From Spongospora subterranea f. sp. subterranea (lineage: Eukaryota; Endomyxa: Phytomyxea; Phytomyxea; Plasmodiophorida), in assembly GCA_049724395.1 (NCBI GenBank), contig JAUGWO010000024.1, forward strand, positions 143,484 to 207,483: 64,000 bases of DNA. The letters are read 5' to 3'. Of the stretch, positions 11,341 through 24,328 are shown one piece after another. Made by a program: the position numbers and the translations under genes. Each line of letters opens with the position of its first letter. Position 1 is the stretch's first letter. The notes below the pieces were generated by a model. The model was not told where the DNA came from. It saw nothing but the letters and a program-made list of their open reading frames with translations, and made no database searches.

Positions 11341-12584
11341 ATGTCTTGTTTTTCTGCCTTTTTCTGCCTTTACGTCGTGACATCATTTGGTCTATCCTCT
11401 GCTGGGCTTACTAATTGCTTTAAGTTCTGTCGCTCTGAAACGGATTGCGCTACCCGAACTGACAAACAGCCCATCCCTGAATCTGTCGCTGCCGATAATG
11501 ACTATTTCAACATCAAGAATCAGATTTTACAGGCTTACCGTGACCTGAGGGATGAACATCACAAAAAAGATGTGGAGCTGACTGAAAATCTGATGACGCT
11601 ATTTCAAATGAACCTGAAGGATATGAATTTAGCAATCTGTTACTTTCAGGGTATGCCGAATGTTGATATTGAGCTCTTTCTAAATCGTTTTGGACCTACT
11701 CCTGAGGATTGTCAATCGTTATTGGAAACGGCCAGGAAGTTTCAATGGTTTGGAACAATGCGGGGATCATAACAATAATCTGATCTTACCATTGTAGCCG
11801 GGAAGCGATTTATTGGCTCTATGCGAACGACAAAGTTGATATCAAAGACATGAGCATTGAGGTACTTGTGTTTGCACCATATCATCGCCCCATCAACAAG
11901 CTGAGATAGGTTTACCAATACTCTTTATCTATTTATCGCTATTTCGCCGTATTTTTATTTGAAGAGACACAGCTCACGAATCTTTATAGGACGCCGACTT
12001 TGAAATTCGTTCACGACAACTCTTTGGGGACCTCTTCGAGCGAATTGCGAAAAGCGCTGATTGCGGTTTCTTCTATGATTTCGGACCTCATCTTATGGCG
12101 AAACGCATCAAACAATTACACACGTTGCCCGGTGTAGACTTTTATCATTGTTTGGGCAAATGGGCACACGGACGAACTGTTCATGCTGGGTATATGGAAT
12201 GCATCATATCGGCTGCATTGAAATACAAACGGTGTGATTTGATAAGCAATTCACTCTATCGGGTCTGATTCTACCTTCATCAGAACCGATGTCATTTATT
12301 GGATTATTGAACGCGATTGTCGGGGGGAGAATTACAGTTTGGATATTGTCTACGAACTTCAACTCTTTTTCAACGAAAAAGTTTCACATTCTGATTATCC
12401 TCTTAAAGAGAGTTTCCGTCATCAATTACGGCAAATTGTGGATTCGTGAGTTATCACCATTGGACTTGTTCCCTTGTGGTTTCAATTTACTGTCCTTCCC
12501 AATAGTCATAACAAATTTTGGGACGACCATGAATTGGATCAAGCGCGACTGAAAAATGGGGATCGTGACGGTGGCGCTTGTTAA
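11341..12584 (+). CDS. Predicted secreted protein, unnamed family, copy A
   Basis: An ATG at 11341 is followed by a signal-peptide-like leader (MSCFSAFFCLYVVTSFGLSS). The proposed exons are about 11341-11747, 11798-11861, 11990-12231, 12284-12445 and a last exon from about 12510 to the stop at 12584; introns are about 50-130 nt. The mature part is helical, with no recognised domain. It shares exon layout, intron phases (2, 0, 2), signal-peptide tail FGLS-x-AG, and blocks such as VDI/VDV before exon 3 and VDFY in exon 3 with the gene at 26141-27436, which marks the two as paralogues. All frames join without stops in this model, so it may be functional. The function is unknown; an exported or lumenal role is inferred from the leader only. 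Confidence 0.65.
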
Positions 12585-15500
12585 TTTGGTAGTTGTGGCA
12601 ACTGACAGGTATTGGTAGATGTTAATCAATGTTCATTCTTGATGATACTCATTATCACAATCAGATTCTCTGCGATTAGTCAAACAATGAAGTCAACCTG
12701 AGAACGTGAAATTATAAATAAACAACTGACGATATGTTGGCGAAAATTGTGGATCCGTAGTTGAGGATGATGCGTTCCCGACAAAACGTATGACCATAAT
12801 GAGCAGTCGTGAAATAACGAGTTTAGTATTGACATTTCCTCGCTCGAGAGAATCCTGAAATCCGCAATGTCTGAAATTGAACATTCTGTACCTAATTGAT
12901 AGCAAATACTGCTTAATGGGCTTGAAAAGCTAGTTCATGTTGGCGAAGAGAATCAAAGTTTGGTCTCTTGGTGACTGGCCTGAACGACTGTACAGTAATT
13001 TTGCGACCTAATCAACATATCTCTATTTGCAGTCATCATAGAATTCCAATCACCAGAAACCGTGTTGCTGAACCCTTGTGAAACTCGTCCACATCGACTC
13101 ACATTTCATTTATGATTTGTTGAACTTCATAACGAATATCTCGTTCCCTCACCGAACGTGTTCCTTGAACAATGTTGACCCCTATCAGGGGTCACGAAAA
13201 TTCGTCGCTGAATCCCAATGCTGTGAATGGTTTGGTCTCCAATTACCATCAACAAACAAATCTTGCCCGGGAGCGACACGACACGACATCCATTCGGAGA
13301 GCGCTGAGGCGAAGTCGGCCAAGAGTTCGTGCCATTCTGAGACAGAATTGAAATGATATTTAATACAACTGGATTCACAATCGCATTATCAATTACCAGA
13401 ATTGTGAGCCGGCCAAAGTCATGTACCCGATTACCATATTCACGATGAAAAACACGGCGCCTCTCGTGAAGTGCAAATGAAGATATCCGATCATGTCCCG
13501 ATTGTCCTTGTGAATCTTAGTATGCAGCATGGGGGATATGGAAAACCATTTTTAAAGTAGAAATGTCTGACAGATAACTATTGTAAACAATTCGAGCACA
13601 AGAGGAAGTCTTGGGAGGCCATTCGAGGAGTTGTCGTCAGATTGCACATCCCCTCGATGACATATCACAACCGCAACATTTGGCATTTTGGGAGATTTGA
13701 TGGCATCGATCAGGGATTAAGCTGATCACAATGACGATTGATGATGATCCAGGATTTTGTCGACAGCTACAAACCCAATTTGGGACGTGTATGGCATATC
13801 CAGGAACATCGTCAACCCATAGCCGAACACAACCGTCAAAATGGTCGGACAGGACTTCTGCCCTGTTTGGTTCGGAAAGTGACAAATGGATCGCGAGTAA
13901 TAATCGAGATGCATTAGCAACTGTTGGGAAGGACAGGAACTGTTAAGAGCCAATGAGAAGTCGTCTAGCACGATCAGAATTATGGTTTATCGAAACAATC
14001 GATTACGCCAATGTTAAACATGAGCGAGAGGCTGTATTTCTCCTTTCCGGCTTCACCACATTCATTGGTCGACTGGTGGCCGATTGCCTCCCAAATTCAT
14101 ATTGCCTTAATCACATCATGTCAGGATGATGTGGCTTAATTCCTCTTTTCATGCTCTCTTCGAGGTGAACCCTAATCTCACAAACGACTCTTTACTTTAT
14201 GAGTTTGAAATGGCCATTATTTGGGGTAATTGGAGTTCGACACGTTTACCAATGACTGAATTTTCACAAAGCTTGCAAAGCATTTTTGTGTTTCGACTTA
14301 AAGAGGGTGGAATTCGTCAGTGAGCATTTACAAATTAAGGCGAAAAAATTCCGGTTTTCTTCGAGTTTTGTCTCTTTGCCCGGCGAAGTTTTCCTGTTTT
14401 TTTCAAAATTTGCCTCATCATCCTGTGTTTGGCTCTAGGTTTTTAATCAGCGCGTTGGCAGATCGCATCACCAGATCTGTCGCCATTGCAACAAATTCCG
14501 ACATTCTCTGCTCTTCGGCCCCCAGTTTGATATTATTTCATAGCGAAGAGGATTGATGATGCCAAACTGAATGTTAACAGAAATATATTCTCTACCGAAG
14601 ATTGAACATTTTCCACTGGGCATGGAAAAAGGTTTGTGTGTCGAAAAGCATATGAACTGTTCCGGCAAACAATGCCAGAAAGATTTTTTTACGACAAGAG
14701 GGTCGGGATTTCGACAGATATTCCGATCTGAGGATTTGCAAAATCATCTCTGGAAAATCACTGTGGCTGGAATTGAAATAAATCCATCAAGAACTTCTCA
14801 AAAATATATCAGAGCTATAACATACCATTGTTCGAGAAAGTTTTGCCGCAAGAACAATGTTGGAAAATTAAGAATGTCTGCGATCAAATTGATCATTGTT
14901 GAATCTGTTTGTTTTGCAAACATAATCGATCGTTGAAACATTTTCAAAGCTGGTTTGTTTTCTCGACCTTGACAAAAACATCGATAGTTCGACTCATTGA
15001 TCGCGTTGCATGTCCATTATGCTGCAGACAGAACACGCTCGAAAAGGACATTGTACAGACCATCGCACATCATGGTTGTGAGTTCACCGGCAGCTGCATG
15101 TCTGTCGTCGAGAAGACGGTCATCGGGTTCATGACCTTATTGTGAAAGATTGTCTTGGTCTTTGATAATGGGACTTGTTTCGTGCTCTATGGGATACTGG
15201 ATGCCGATTATTTCAGTTTGTTTTTTTCAAAATGGCGGGAAATCGTGCGACTATGCGCTCTCCGATTGCACATCGTGCTGATCGGTATATTATTCGTCAT
15301 TGGTCAAACGACTTGCTGCATTGAGGTGAAAAGACGAAGTCCTGACGCACTGATAGGAGTAAACATTGAACAGGAAATGGGTACTGGGGGAGAAGACGGT
15401 AACTCGTTGTGAAGTTCAACGAATTATGGATAAAAGGGTGACTTTAAGAAATTGATTTCACGATTGCTTGAAAACAACGTCTGTAGTGTACTTGTTATTT

Positions 15501-16798
15501 TCACAAATGGACTGATCATTATTGCCCAAAAGAATTTCTCAGGGGTTCAGCATCTTCCACAACTAATGAGAACTGGCGCCAAAGTAATTCCTTTGGCATA
15601 TCATCTTCTCAAGTTGACATCATTGATCTACTGATAGTAGAGAATCTGATGTGGAGAAATCTGATGGAATCACGAATTTAAAACCCAATCGAAATCTGCC
15701 AATACCTGTCCATGCAATCAGTTGCTGCCACCGCTTCATCAACCACCACCACCAACCGCAACCGCCACCACCGGAACCGACGACATCTGGAACGATAGCA
15801 ATCGTTGATCTGTCGATATATCATTTCTGGACTATTCCGTTGATAATCTTGTCTAATGATAAACTCACGACTGCTGAACTTCCTTGAACGAAATGTTCCT
15901 GTGAGGATGATCAGACGGAATGGAGAACGGCGTTCAGATCAATCATGATCATTGAACGGGTATTGTGCACCCTCATCATCGTGTTGAGCGATCCATAAAA
16001 TTGCATCGGACGGTTATCAGGAAAACCGACCAACGTAAACTGGTTTTAAGACAAACAGTTTGGATATGATGCTCTCCATATTTTCCAGAACAGCACCAAA
16101 AATCTGACCGAAGGGCACACTGTGATAATCCATGACGCGTCTCGACATACTGGAATCCAGCTCTCTAGCTTGACACTCTGCTTCACGTACTGAGCGTTGT
16201 AATTGCAGAAAATAGCCTACAACGAGTTGATCGCCTAAAGTCTTGACGCCTTCCCTAAATCAAACGTTCGGAAACAGGAAACACCGAGTTCGGGATAGGA
16301 ATGTGGTGATAAGGAATGTCATTATCGTCTAGAAGGGCGTCCTGCATCGGGTCCTGAGCAAACTTCGAACGAAATAACAAACAATGTGGGAATATTGAGA
16401 AAAATGGATATGAGTTTTGACAAACTGAAGTCAGCGTGTTGTTAGTGCAATAAATGGTGGTGGTTTATAGTTTCTTCATCCACTTTACCGTTCACCAGGA
16501 GTCAATAAACCGCTTCGCCATTTAGTGGTTCAGATTATTGTTATTCATTTGAGGGGTCGTCGTCAGATTTGGACCATGACATAATACTGTAGGTGAAAAA
16601 CAGTTTTGTCCATAGATACACACAGAGAAACGCGTACGCACATATTTTCGCAAAATAGGTTGCAACTTACGGACCTATAAAGTGCGCGGTACGCAATTTC
16701 ATTTTTTGCGCATATTTAGCTTTTTTTGCGATCGCATATGTGAAAATTAAATTGAAACAATTGAAGAGTTTTTCAAGAGTGACCTGTTTTTGGTGTGT
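12585..16798. other. 4.2 kb with no recognised gene
   Basis: Only short open stretches occur on both strands and none shows a family motif. Some (14126-14323, 14571-14936, 15155-15412) are long enough to be exons but lack convincing splice partners. A small perfect hairpin at about 13177-13195 is noted. This may be intergenic DNA or a decayed element too old to read. Confidence 0.5.
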
Positions 16799-16830
16799 CA
16801 CACCCAGACACACCCAGCCCTAGATTGATC
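16799..16830 (+). repeat. MULE left terminal inverted repeat
   Basis: Starts cacacccagacacacccagc and pairs with 20842-20873, with 30 of 32 positions matching by eye. Internal copies of the short acaccca motif follow at about 16845. Confidence 0.9.
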
Positions 16831-18933
16831 TGAGGATCAATTCGACACACCCAAGAAATTCAATGGGGATTAATCCTTCCAAAACGAATACAATGGATCC
16901 GAGTCCAGCGGAATGTTTTATTGTTCAGGCCGCGCGTGCGGTGTTAGCGATGGTGGACGCGTTCGGTTCAAACCAGAACATTGACATGGTTGAGGTGCTT
17001 TCACATTGAGGCACGGAGGTGCGAAGTCATCTTCACCGCCTCAGCAGATACCCCATCAGAACAACCGATTTTTGAGAAGCATGAATTGATGGACGCACAG
17101 TCGCTCGATGATATTTCGCAACGTAACGATACGATCCCCACCATCAGCAAATCCAGCTCGACGTTGGGCAACAATAGCTCGTCGGAACATCGACCCTGTT
17201 CTATTACTAAACTCTCCTCTGCCGAGGTCACCTCGGATCCGTATTATCCCAACGGTAATGTTAAATGTCAAACTGCCATTGCCGATGGGTTTAATGCCAA
17301 AGATGCGGCGGCTGCTGGGTGGGCGTTAATTATCTATGGACACAACACTCGAAATGATGGCACGACAATTCACAACAAAAAAAGCCTTGGAGTCTACGTG
17401 TGCCCGTTTGTCGGTGCTCATACACTGAAAGGCCCCGTTTGCCGCGAAACTATCGTGCGAAAACCGCCCATCCTCTTCCTTGTACAGAAACATGTCCTCG
17501 CCACTCTCGCGCCTTGCAACATGTTTCTTGCGATGCTGTTTCAAAAGTGACCATCACATCGGAGTCTGTTACGTTGTCACATAGTGGCTTTCATGATCAC
17601 GCCAAGGCCTCATCCTATTCGTGCTGATCAGGCAAGTCGGAAGAAATTGTCAGATATCGTCGAAATGAATCCGGAAATCAAAACGAAACAGCTTTTATTG
17701 GGACCGCAACTAGGGAGCCAGCAGGCAAAATTCATGTGGCTTTCAACAACTTGGACCGTCTGGCAAGGCAACGGAGAACATTAAAAAACCAAACTTCCAT
17801 GTTGTCCTCAATAAGTATGCTGGCTACGTTCGAGAGCAATATTGGAGCAAAATTTTTCAGAAGCTCTTGTCTTGATGTGGAGAATGGTCACATTGTAATG
17901 CAGTCGGATTTTATGATGAACCCTGTTAAACAAAATCTTTCTCCATTGGAGTCTGATTCTATCCATGGTTTCATTGTCGATGACTATTTCGCGGAGGTCA
18001 ACGTCACATTCACATCCAAGTTTTGCCCGACAAGTGGTCGAACCATCCCGTTTCTCATTAGCATCCTTTTCGGGAAAACAGCAGCACACTACAAGGTGCA
18101 TTTTCTTCAGCTGTTCCGTTCAATGGACTTAAAGACAATGGAAGATTTTGAAAAGAGGTTTCCTGGTATGACGTGTGATTTTTCGGATGCAGAGCGAATC
18201 GGTTTTGAATTGGCGATTCGCGAGATTTGCTCAATCCCGGAACACAGCCCATTGATCTTCAAAACTATTACCGTTTTTGTGACGTTTATTTCAAGAGAAC
18301 CGCAGTCAGGGTTCGTGTAAATGCCGCTTTGATTCATCCCGCCAAGGAATTCATTTTTTACAACAAAGTTCTCCAGCTCCTTGTTTGCCGGCCCCTCGTC
18401 GAGTTTCGAACTCTGGTCAAAGAACTCAAGCAGGAATTTTCAAAAGTCACAAACTGGCTGGATTGGCACATGGCCCCCAGCAGAGCGAAACATATTTTTC
18501 CAGCAGTTTGTGAAAATGCAACTTTTGATTCTATGCGCAAAAATACCAACGCCCAGGAATCATTGGGTGGGGATTTCCAGCGATTCGCACCAAAGAAAAA
18601 GTTGACGGTTGCTGAATGCGTCGACCATTCGTACAGATATGTCACTCAGCTTGAAGTTGATTACAAGTTAGCCGACGCAGGAATGCGACGGCGATACACA
18701 AAATCCGAAAAAGAGAAAGGGTAAATTTCAGAACGACGGTCGTCCACCGGATACAACACGTACGTTGATTAAGGGAACAACAATTGGGCGGCCTAAAGGA
18801 AGCAAGAACAAAATTTCAAAACTGGGTAATAATCTGGATTTTGCTAATTTTGGCATCTCATGGTCGTTCGTCTATCGCGAAATGAAGGCTACGAACACTT
18901 GTCCTTTGGATACTGCACTGATGACGATGACGT

Positions 18934-19481
18934 GCTCGCTTCTTGCAATCATGCGACTAAATATCGATTTAACGCAAGATTCCAAGGAACAGTATGCTTC
19001 AATACGAACGCCAATCTTGAAAATGCTTGGGACATAGTCTTGGAAGCGTTCTTCCATTGATCCATATATGTCGAGGTCGTCGCCAGTCGAATGACTTGTC
19101 GAACGTAGCCAGTCATAACGTGCTTTGTCGTAATTTTCTGCATCGATTGATTTCGAACAAGAAAGTAAGAGGGTCTTTTGCTCTGGAATAACTATAAGCC
19201 GAAACCTCTGCAACAAATACATCGTCGTCAGTGCAGTATCCAAAGTACAGAGAGACCCTCTTACTTTCTTGTTAAATCAATCGATGCAGAAAATTACGAC
19301 AAAGCACGTTATGACTGGCTACGTTCGACTGGCGACGACCTCGACATATATGGATCAATGGAAGAGCGCTTCCAAGACTATGTCCCAAGCATTTTCAAGA
19401 TTGGCGTTTGTATTGAAGCATACTGTTCCTTGGAATCTTGCGTTAAATCGAAATTTAGTCGCAGGATTGCAAGAAGCGAGC
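18934..19481. repeat. Inverted duplication inside the MULE, arms about 230-240 bp
   Basis: The left arm is 18934-19176 and the right arm 19253-19481, with about 95% identity and a 76-bp spacer. The spacer itself contains the complement of 18904-18929, showing the fold-back involved more than one step. Both arms encode the same peptide (SIDAENYDKARYDWL, DDLDIYGSMEERFQDY) on opposite strands. The plus-strand frame of the right arm continues into the protease-like tail, so that arm is likely the original. Confidence 0.95.
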
Positions 19482-20324
19482 TCTTTATAAGCGACAAGAT
19501 TCCTGTCCAAAAATCCATCGAACGTTTTTTGGACAATCCGATCAGGGGTGGGCATCGACAACGCATTAACAGTGAACAGATACTCTCAGTTCCCGAAAGA
19601 GATCGAAGACTTCGCTTTCAACCACTTGACCCAACTGGAGACGTGATCCAGGACGATCCAATTTGGGAATGCAGGGGCAACATTTTGACTGAAAGTCATG
19701 AGCTGGAATCAGCGCTATTAGTTCTTGATCTGCAGTTTGTATATGGCGTCTTCAACGCTGCCAGTATGCCGCGAACTGTTCGATTCGGTTTGAATGAGTA
19801 CTTCTTAGGAGCAATCATGTTTTCCAACGGCTGCCATTTTACGGGAACTGTGATTGTGGAGCAAAGTGGCATATATTATGCCGGTTTGATGAAATCCAAA
19901 AAACTAAGATGGGTCCGGCCTGATAACCAGGAAAATGGTTTTTTCGTTTACCAATGCTGGTACGTCAGACGCGGAGATGTAGGGAACTCAAACGTTTGGT
20001 TGAAGATCGTCATGAAGGCGGCACCGAATCCGACAATACGATGAACATGGTGGACCCATTTCTGCAATCGGAAGACGAGATTAATGACACACGACTGATC
20101 TTTTAAACCATCTGAACTCACATACAATTTCAAAGCAAAAAGGTAAAAAAAAATTCCGGAGGGATTGTCGCTTCTGCCGATGGCAAAACGAGGGATTGTT
20201 CCCAGTTGTACAACCTGTATTGTGCGGTTCGATCGACATCAACGTCGACTTGTCGCAAACAGAGTCATTAACGCCGAAAAAGGGTTGGCGATTCTCTGTG
20301 GAAGAAACAGAGCAACTGGCATCG

Positions 20325-20580
20325 ATGGTATTCGATGACCAAGAGATCCAGGAGTTGGTTTGCGGAATTTTAATAAACCATGTTCTGACCACGAGCTCCA
20401 GGGATTGGTTTTCGAAATTTGAATGAATCATGTTCATGGTGCATTATGCCACATGGTGGAGGATTTAAATGATCAAAACAGGCCTGATAGTAGTCACGTA
20501 AGATTGCATGATGCACCATCAACAGGTTTAGTGAATTTCGCATAGCAACCCTGGAGCTCGTGCTCATCGAATACCGTCAA
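20325..20580. repeat. Compound direct and inverted repeats near the MULE right end
   Basis: A roughly 45-bp segment at about 20339-20384 recurs directly at about 20391-20435 and recurs inverted at about 20530-20580. A further inner inverted pair uses atggtgcattatgc (about 20437) and gcatgatgcaccat (about 20507). Such subterminal fold-back structure is seen in some MULEs. Confidence 0.7.
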
Positions 20581-20841
20581 TGCGAGTTGCTCTTTTACAA
20601 AGGAAACTATCCTCGACTGGGCCACATCCACTGGACGTCCTTGCATTGTAGGGCCAAGAAGATTTTTGAACAAACAGTCAGGTTTGAATTGGATTGAACG
20701 GTCTACGCCAAACTAGCAATGACTATTTTGAAATGGGATAGGTTTTCGTCCTCTGTCGCGTTCATGTTTGATATAATGTCTTGGGTGTGTGGTTTATCTG
20801 TTTATCTCGGCCGTTAAACCACCATTGTCAAATTAACCCCG

Positions 20842-20873
20842 GATTAATCTAGGGCTGGGTGTGTCTGGGTGTG
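20842..20873 (-). repeat. MULE right terminal inverted repeat
   Basis: Reads ctgggtgtgtctgggtgtg at its outer end and is the reverse complement of 16799-16830 with two mismatches. The outer flanks do not show a clear target duplication. Confidence 0.9.
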
Positions 20874-21108
20874 GACCGTTATTTAAGGTGTCCGGTACTG
20901 TACTTCATGACGTGACATTTATTGGTGAAACTGCGTGGAGTCGGAGTTGTTCGCTTTCAGTTGTTAACATGAAAACTCCGTGAGTTGGTAATGAGTTGGT
21001 GCTGTACGGTACCGATTAAAATCGTCATACCCGTAAGTCATGAAATCCGTGGGTCCTTATCAAAAAAATTTACTGTACTGTACTTGATTGACCATTCTTT
21101 CAACGAAG

Positions 21109-23605
21109 ATGTCCAAATTACTGTTTTCAGGAGTGTTGTTCTTACTGGTAGCATTGGGATCTGGTGCCTCAATCCAATGCCAAATATCGCTCAAAGACTT
21201 ACATGAGGCAATCATCAAAAAGTCGGTTCAGAGAATTGTTCAACAATTGAAATACTAATCGGAGTATACAGAGAACAAAGAGCTGAGAAATTGGCCCGCA
21301 TGATTGATGACGAGTGTATCGATGCTTTGTATTCCGTTGATGGACACTTTCGTGGGCTGTATTATTGGAACAATTGGGATGCAAGCACTGACCGCTCCTA
21401 CACCACTACTATTATCAATTTGGCACTTCTCTACGACCAGTAAATTCGAGTTGATTTTGATTCTGTTTGATTTTACTGATATAACAATAGGATAAATGTC
21501 GTTGAGATTCTGATAAAGAGAGGGGCCAATCTGTGGACAAAGGATAATTATGGCAATACTGCAATGCATATCGCCTCCTACCGGGGACAGTAATTCCTCA
21601 TTATGTATTATCGCATATTATCTGAAACCTTTACAGCAAAACCGTCGTGATTATGATTTGGAACAAGTTGGAACCGCAGGCTATCAATCAACTGAACAAT
21701 GGTGGTGCAACTGCACTCCATCTGGCAGTTTACTATAGGAGGTTGGTCGTATATACTGTTCAAGTCTGATCCCTTTCAATAACTACTACTGTTTTTAGAG
21801 CCGATGTCATTGAGGAGCTGTTGAAAAAATTCGCCAATCCCTTAATCACTGATAACTATGGGAATACAGCACTGCACCTGGCAATAGATAAGGCCCGGTA
21901 TTTTGGTGCAGAGTTAATTTTTATGATAATTGATGCGGCGAGGCAACATACGATCAATAATTTGGGCCAGAATGTGATGACCGACCCCTCTTCGTTTTCA
22001 AGTCCAAACATGATTCATGGTGGCCGGTATATGTTGTGAACAGGCTTGTCGAAATGATTGAAATTACTGATTTGATCTCACAGGGACAGAGATATCATCC
22101 GTAAGGCGATGTTGGAATTCATCAATCTCAAGAACCATCGTGGAAAAACTGCTTTATTGATCGCTATTACACTTGATTGTTCTGTCGAAATTGTCGAATT
22201 GCTGTTAGGGAATGGAGCCGATCCCAGGATTGGGGATAGTAATGGGAACACAGCACTGGGATTGGCAATAGTGTATAATCGGTAGATTAAACTGTTCAAA
22301 TTGTTCATCTATGAATGCTCGAGATTTCACAGAGGTGTTAATATGATTTCTGCAATAACTACTCCGGCGAGGCAACAAAATGTACAGAATGTGATGACGG
22401 GTCCCTCAGTATGGTCAAGTCCAAACTTGGGTCAACATGGCCGGTATTTATTGTGAACAGGTGTGTCGGAAGGAATAATTGAAATCGCTGATTTGATCAC
22501 AGGGACAGACTTATGACCAGTGCGTCGATGTTGGAATTCATCAATAGCAGGAACCCTCGTGGAAAATCTGCTCTCAACCTCGCTATTACAAATGATTGTC
22601 CTGTCGAAACCGTCCAATGTTTGTTAAAGAATGGAGCAGATCCCAGGATTTGTGATAATCAGGGGAACACAGCACTGGCAGTCGCAATAATGTATGAACG
22701 GTAAACTAAAGTGTTCAAATCGTTCATTTATCAAATAACTGATCGAGATCTCATAGAAGTGTAAATTTTATTTCTGCAATGATTACTGCGGCGAGGCAAC
22801 AAATTATGCATAATCTGGGACAGAATGTGATGACGGACCCCTCTTCGTGTTCCAGTCCAAACTTGGATCATGATGGCCGGTAATTATTGTGAACAGGTGT
22901 GTCGAAATGATTGAACTGCTGATTTGATCTCACAGGGACAGGGATATCATCCGTGAGGCGATGTTGGAATTCAACAATATCAAGAACCATCGTGGAATAA
23001 CTGCTTTATTGATCGTTATCCAAAATTATTGTTCTGTCGAAATTGTCGAATTGCTGTTAGAGAATGGAGCCGATCCCAGGATTGGGGATAGTAATGGGAA
23101 CACAGCACTGGGCCTCGCAATAATATATAATCGGTAGATTAAACTGTTCAAATTGTTCATTTATCAAATAACTAGGTCACCCGAGATCTCACAGAGGTGT
23201 TGATATTGTTTCTGCAATAATTACTCCGGCAAGGCAACAAAATATACAGAATGTGATGACGGGTCCCTCAGTATGGTCAAGTCCAAACTTGGGTCAAAAT
23301 GGCCGGTATTTATTGTGAACAGGTGTGTCGGAAGGAATAATTGAAATTGCTGATTGGATCACAGGGACAGAGTTATAACCCGTGAGTCGATGTTGGAATT
23401 CATCAATAGCAGGAACCCTCGTGGAAAATCTGCTCTCTACCTCGCTATTACAAATGATTGTCCTGTCGAAACCATCAAAATTCTTTTAGAACACGATGCC
23501 GATCCCAGGATTCCTGATAATAATGGGGAGACGGCACTGGACCTCGCTATACAGAATGAACGGTATATTGAACTGTTCAAAATTTTCCTATGTCAAAATA
23601 ACTGA
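21109..23605 (+). CDS. Predicted secreted ankyrin-repeat protein
   Basis: An ATG at 21109 opens a signal-peptide-like leader (MSKLLFSGVLFLLVALGSGA). After a non-ankyrin exon (about 21260-21450) come ankyrin exons at about 21491-21589 (99 bp), 21637-21741 (105 bp), 21799-21897 (99 bp), then 22084-22281, 22503-22700, 22936-23133 (198 bp each) and a last exon from 23365 to the stop at 23605. The repeat core is seen as DNYGNTALHLAID, RGKTALLIAI and NGADPRICDNQGNTALAVAI. All ankyrin exons are in the same phase (CG|G), so each adds 33 or 66 residues without disturbing the frame. The join between the first exon and the next is unresolved because no donor-acceptor pair keeps both frames cleanly. A leader on an ankyrin protein is unusual and suggests export, but this is prediction only. 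Confidence 0.7.
22084..23562 (+). repeat. Tandem ankyrin-exon duplication, A-B-A-B, period about 420-433 bp
   Basis: Four units of a 198-bp exon plus its intron are arranged as A (22084), B (22503), A (22936), B (23365). A and A' resemble each other more than A and B (KNHRGxTALLI versus SRNPRGKSAL), as do the introns (for example gtatggtcaagtccaaactt in both introns before B). This indicates that an A-B pair was duplicated as one block of about 860 bp. Confidence 0.9.
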
Positions 23606-24328
23606 TCGAGATCTCACAGACATGACTCGATCACTGAGATAGTCAACGCGGTGAGGAATATGCCAAAGCTACATTTTCTTCAAAATGGGATGACACGTCC
23701 CTTGTATTCCGGTCTCATTAAACATTTGATTGGTCATCCCCTGTATCTTCCTCACATGTAGTCCTACACATTGAAATTGGCTGATTTGATCTCCCAGGCC
23801 GATTGATGTAATCTCTGTTATATTCGCTGACGACATGATCAATCGGTGGAAGAAAAGTGCCAAAAATGCTCTCGTTTGGGCAGAGTCGGCAAAGCGGTTG
23901 GTCTTGGCCTGGTCAAAGAACTAGATTATTAGTGCTAATCTGACGCATCTGCAGGGACGATCTTGCTAACTCTCTGAAGATAATATGCGACATCACTGAA
24001 ACTGGCACACCAATTGATGCCTCAAAACAATTGCCCATTGTCATCAAGGATTGCAAAGCTAATTTGATAAACTAGTGGCGTTTGAAACTGCATTTTTCAA
24101 CAGGATCACCTTGCAAGTTGAAAGACTATTGATTATGCCCCCCAATTGTCCAATAGACTACTTCGACCGTCGTGACTGACTTTATTTTATTTATTCTTTT
24201 ATGATTAGGTTCGGCATTTGAGGCCAGATGTGTAGGAGTACCCAAATCTACCATAAGTCCCATGGTCGGTGCCATCTTACGCCACGTTCAGACAGTACAG
24301 CTATTAGTTTGTCATTTCGTGTTTAGAT

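Larger units (their letters stand above)
16799..20873 (+). mobile_element. Mutator-like (MULE) DNA transposon, 4.1 kb, degenerate
   Basis: The span is bounded by 32-bp terminal inverted repeats. On the plus strand, in order: a GCM1/WRKY-type zinc-finger-like segment (about 17300-17610, SLGVYVC, a Cys-rich stretch, then SGFHDH); a MULE DDE-type segment (about 17950-18260, ADDYFAEVNVTF-like start, IPFLISILFGKT, MTCDFSDAE); a region with AECVDHSYRYVTQLEVDY (about 18600); a GRPKGSKNK AT-hook (about 18788); and a late region (about 19690-20040) with SNGCHFTGTVIVE and GIYYAGL, which recalls ubiquitin- or Ulp-like protease ends. Frame changes at about 17400 and 17605 (or unrecognised introns) separate the first parts, and an inverted duplication sits at 18934-19481. 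It is therefore probably inactive. No convincing 8-11 bp target duplication was found. Confidence 0.75.

Noticed and set aside
12263-12283. 21-nt intron in secreted-family copy A, with a similar one in copy B (about 27144-27164)
   Set aside because: The frame does not fit; a 52-nt (A) and 50-nt (B) intron with CG|gt donors keeps the frame and aligns the two genes.
13177-13195. Perfect 8-bp hairpin tgacccct/aggggtca
   Set aside because: Too short to be meaningful in 64 kb.
16780-20890. Target-site duplication of the MULE (gacctgttttt / gaccgttattt)
   Set aside because: The match is partial, includes gaps and does not abut both ends, so it cannot be counted.
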